A stretch of DNA of 8,481 nt from an uncultured Clostridia bacterium (GTDB lineage Bacteria; Bacillota; Clostridia; Christensenellales; Aristaeellaceae). The stretch lies in assembly GCA_946409855.1 (NCBI GenBank), contig CAMJXZ010000133.1, positions 1-8,481 on the forward strand, given 5' to 3'. The notes beneath the pieces are model-generated. The model saw nothing but the letters and a program-made list of their open reading frames with translations, was not told the origin of the DNA and searched no databases. Position numbers and translations under genes: made by a program. This document shows, in pieces, positions 6,862 through 8,481 of this stretch. Positions within the stretch are counted from its first letter, which is position 1, and every line of letters starts with the position of its first letter.

Positions 6862-7033
6862 TTCTCCTCCGGGGCCTGTAAGGTCCCGGGACATGATCTC
6901 CGAACAGCGGACGGGCAAGCCCCGGAAGGACGCGGAGAAAGCGACAAAGATGCATGCAAGATTTAGCGTTTTTATCAGAGAATAGTATAAAGCTTTGGCA
7001 GACAAAAAATATACCGCTGCAACGATCGTCCGT

Positions 7034-7075
7034 AAAAAGAGCGGCCGGGGCTTCCCGTTGGAAAGCCCCGGCCGC
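7034..7075 (-). terminator. Intrinsic terminator of the SH3b protein gene
   Basis: A 13-bp perfect GC-rich stem, GCGGCCGGGGCTT at 7041-7053 pairing with 7063-7075, with a nine-base loop. On the minus strand it is followed at once by TCTTTTT (7034-7040). It lies about 20 bp beyond the stop of the gene at 7097-8149. On the plus strand no T-run follows, so it should act in one direction only. Confidence 0.88.
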
Positions 7076-7096
7076 CGCCGTATATCCGCGCCTCTG

Positions 7097-8149
7097 TTAT
7101 TCTGCTGTCCCGGTCAGTCTGCCCAGGTCTCCCCGGCTGTAGTAGTACGCTTCCAGCATGGCGCGGGCCACGCCCAGGTTGACCCGGTCGTCGGAGGGGA
7201 ACCCGTTGTCCAGCTCAAAGCGCCGGACGGCCGAGCGGGTTTCCCCGTCGTACCGGCCGGTGATGTTCCCGGCGTAATACCCCAGGTAGGTCAGGCAGCG
7301 CTGGACCCAGCGCACGCTTTCGCCGGAGGCGGTATGGCCCGCCGGGTCCGCCGGCCCGATGAGGACCATGGTGCCGGCCTCGCCGTCCAGCAGGCCGTCC
7401 ATCGCCTCGTAGAACCCGCCCGTATAGACGGGCACGATCCGGCTGCCCAGCCAGTCCGTCAGTTCGTCGATCACGTTTTGATCGATCACGCCGCCGTGAT
7501 CCGGGTATCCCTGCAGGGCCATGAACTCGGCAACGGCGGCCGCGGCCGTTTCATCCAGATATCCGGTGACGCTGCAGCCGTCTTCCAGGTACCACTGGCC
7601 CGTGGCCCGGAGCTGGGTCTGCACCCAGAAGATGGTCAGGTTCATGTCCCCCGGCTGAAAGACCGTGTCCCCCAGCACCGGGATGTCCATCGCGAAGGGG
7701 TTCCGGTTGGGCGTGGGCGTGGCCGGCTTCGGCGTGGGGGTGATCACGGGCGACGGCGTCGGCGTCGCGGGCTGCGGGGTGACGCAGGCGATGATCCGCA
7801 CCAGCGCGCTGCTGTCGCTTACGTAGCCAGACTCCCCCTGATAGTGCACATAATACCAGCCGGGTACATGCCCGATCACGCGCAGCACGGTGTTCGCGCT
7901 GATGCCCGCGAGCCGTTTGGCGGCGGGGTAGGGCGCTTCCCGCATCGATACGCCGAATTCCAGCGTGATGATCTGGGTCACCTGTACCTCGTCCGGGTCA
8001 TAGGATTCATAGACGACGTCCATCCAGACGGCGTCGCTGGGGAGAATCGTGTCCGGGTCCGGCGTTCCCCAGGCAAGGCAGCCCGCCGGCAGGAACAGCA
8101 TCAGGAACGCGGCAAGCAGGGACAGGATCCGTGCAGTCACAGTATGCAT
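7097..8149 (-). CDS. Secreted SH3b protein with two peptidoglycan-binding-like domains
   Basis: 350 residues with an export signal: a short basic start and hydrophobic residues 8-20, then LPAGC at 20-24. Cys24 could be lipidated, but Pro at the -3 position departs from the usual lipobox, so cleavage by signal peptidase I after CLA (24-26) is an alternative. Residues about 60-120 form a bacterial SH3 domain (SMREAPYPAAKRLAGI, then GWYYVHYQGESGYV at 97-110). A Thr/Pro-rich linker covers about 122-150. Two peptidoglycan-binding-like repeats follow: 168-235 (WVQTQL, TGYLDETAAAAVAEF) and 276-335 (WVQRCLTYLGYY, GRYDGETRSAVRRFE). No catalytic domain is present, so the likely role is binding cell wall outside the membrane. 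The ATG at 8149 has an AAAGGAAA site upstream. It stands alone, ends in a strong terminator and is bracketed by two copies of the repeat element. Confidence 0.85.
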   Translation of the reverse strand: MHTVTARILSLLAAFLMLFLPAGCLAWGTPDPDTILPSDAVWMDVVYESYDPDEVQVTQIITLEFGVSMREAPYPAAKRLAGISANTVLRVIGHVPGWYYVHYQGESGYVSDSSALVRIIACVTPQPATPTPSPVITPTPKPATPTPNRNPFAMDIPVLGDTVFQPGDMNLTIFWVQTQLRATGQWYLEDGCSVTGYLDETAAAAVAEFMALQGYPDHGGVIDQNVIDELTDWLGSRIVPVYTGGFYEAMDGLLDGEAGTMVLIGPADPAGHTASGESVRWVQRCLTYLGYYAGNITGRYDGETRSAVRRFELDNGFPSDDRVNLGVARAMLEAYYYSRGDLGRLTGTAE

Positions 8150-8236
8150 GAGTGGTTTCCTTTCTTTCGGCGCGGGGGAGGACGGGGCCGCGGCCGTCCG
8201 GCTTTACGGGGACGATCCGGCCCCGGGCAAACGGGC
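8150..8236 (-). promoter_or_regulatory. GC-rich leader upstream of the SH3b protein gene
   Basis: This stretch holds the ribosome binding site near the ATG and a possible 6-bp hairpin, GGACGG (8180-8185) with CCGTCC (8194-8199). The only good -10-like hexamer nearby is TATAAG on the minus strand at 8239-8244, which falls inside the left end of element copy 2, about 90 bp from the start codon. No matching -35 was found. The promoter may therefore be supplied by the element, but this is weak. Confidence 0.3.
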
Positions 8237-8332
8237 CTCTTATACGAAGATCAGATAAAAAAGCTGAATGATCGTGCGCAGATATAGTGATTAATCAGGG
8301 AAACTGGTCCAAAGCGTACCCGCAGGCACGCT

Positions 8333-8412
8333 AAAGCCTTCCCCGCTGGGGATTGTGAGGGCCCCGAACACTGTCCGGCGGACACTTTTCACCGAACAAC
8401 GGGCCGGCAGCC
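8333..8412 (+). repeat. 80-bp repeat unit of the element (unit 2a)
   Basis: Begins AAAGCCTTCCCC and ends GGGCCGGCAGCC like unit 1, but the middle has diverged most. It still has a hairpin in the same place with 11-base arms and a three-base loop: GAACACTGTCC (8366-8376), loop GGC, GGACACTTTTC (8380-8390), with 9 of 11 positions paired. Confidence 0.65.
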
Positions 8413-8481
8413 AAAGGCCTTCCCCGATGGGGGTCCGCAGCGCCTGGAAAACAGGCCGGTGGCCTGTTTTCAGCGAGGACG
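8413..8481 (+). repeat. 80-bp repeat unit of the element (unit 2b, partial)
   Basis: Starts 80 bases after unit 2a and is cut by the window end. It is closer to unit 1 than to 2a: GTCCGCA, then a perfect hairpin GAAAACAGGCC (8447-8457), loop GGT, GGCCTGTTTTC (8461-8471), then a CGAGG motif as in unit 1. The stem sequence differs from unit 1 by paired changes. Confidence 0.65.

Larger units (their letters stand above)
6634..6992. mobile_element. MITE-like element, copy 1, with imperfect terminal inverted repeats
   Basis: The left end (6634-6676) and the reverse complement of the right end (6952-6992) align over about 40 bases. Both begin CTTT(C)ATACTAT, share the 11-base core ATAAAAACGCT (plus strand 6652-6662; antisense 6965-6975), and agree at about 28 of the first 34 columns. 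The interior holds an 80-bp repeat unit (6731-6810), an embedded Clostridia-type palindrome (6811-6861) and further pairings (GGGGCCT 6871-6877 with AGGTCCC 6881-6887; TTCTCC 6862-6867 with GGAGAA 6934-6939; CCGGGG 6869-6874 with CCCCGG 6920-6925), so the whole element could fold into one branched structure. It has no plausible gene. No clear target-site duplication was found. A second copy begins at 8237. Non-autonomous mobility is inference; no transposase is present. Confidence 0.65.
8237..8481. mobile_element. MITE-like element, copy 2, cut by the window end
   Basis: Positions 8237-8332 match 6634-6730 in the same orientation, with the anchor GATCAG at 8249 and 6646 and, from there, about 85-87% identity over 85 bases by eye. 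The hairpin near the left end is better paired in copy 1 (GATAAAAACGCT against AGCGTTTCATC) than here. After it come one whole 80-bp unit and most of a second, where copy 1 has one unit followed by the palindromic repeat. The right terminal repeat lies beyond the window. Confidence 0.65.

Noticed and set aside
6665..7005. Small open frames inside the repeat element
   Set aside because: All lie across hairpins and terminal repeats on both strands, are not kept in element copy 2, and lack convincing ribosome binding sites.
6999..7033. Possible degenerate third copy of the element's left end
   Set aside because: CAGACAAAAA and CGCTG plus GATCGT resemble the left terminal repeat, but they are split by an insertion and the match is too short to separate from chance.
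6995..8287. 430-codon open frame on the plus strand across the SH3b protein gene
   Set aside because: It is antisense to a gene with a signal peptide, clear domains, a ribosome binding site and a terminator. It has no recognisable domain and runs into the repeat element.
6731..8481. CRISPR array or integron attC cassette array
   Set aside because: The 80-bp units are palindromic throughout, not short repeats with unique spacers. No integrase or cas gene is present, and attC core sites were not found.

Overview
The window reads as chromosomal DNA of a GC-rich, Gram-positive-type anaerobe, most likely a gut Clostridia member (Oscillospirales or Christensenellales-like). This is inferred from strong AGGAGG-type ribosome binding sites, an LplB/YtcP-type sugar ABC transporter without its own ATPase, a Thr/Pro-rich linker in a secreted protein, and an intergenic palindromic repeat of a kind I remember as very common in such genomes. 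No rRNA, tRNA, CRISPR array or phage gene was seen.

Layout. Positions 1-1969 (minus strand) hold a sugar importer operon: an LplB-type permease (1013-1969), a YtcP/LplC-type permease (60-995), and the first codons of a third gene at the window edge (1-10), probably the solute-binding lipoprotein. A 226-bp divergent promoter region (1970-2195) separates it from a plus-strand operon of three enzymes: an (alpha/alpha)6-barrel glycoside hydrolase of the MGH1/GH63-like type (2196-3632), a GH28-like beta-helix enzyme (3648-5030) and a GH10-like beta-xylanase relative (5061-6527). None of the three has a signal peptide, so the likely scheme is import of an oligosaccharide by the transporter and breakdown in the cytoplasm. 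The GH28-like and GH10-like enzymes keep their catalytic acids but lack several residues usually conserved around the substrate, so the true substrate may not be plain polygalacturonate or xylan. A xylose-containing pectic glycan is one hypothesis.

Positions 6528-7096 are non-coding and dominated by a MITE-like element (about 6634-6992) with roughly 40-bp imperfect terminal inverted repeats. It contains an 80-bp repeat unit with a perfect hairpin and an embedded Clostridia-type palindromic repeat. A second copy starts at about 8237 in the same orientation and runs off the window; there the 80-bp unit is at least doubled. The hairpins in the units differ in sequence but keep their pairing through compensatory changes, which argues for a conserved structure.

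Between the two element copies lies one minus-strand gene (7097-8149) for a secreted protein with an SH3b domain, a Thr/Pro linker and two peptidoglycan-binding-like domains, followed by a clear intrinsic terminator. This gene has no evident link to sugar use. Most worth follow-up are the repeat element with its covarying hairpins and the altered active sites of the enzyme operon.
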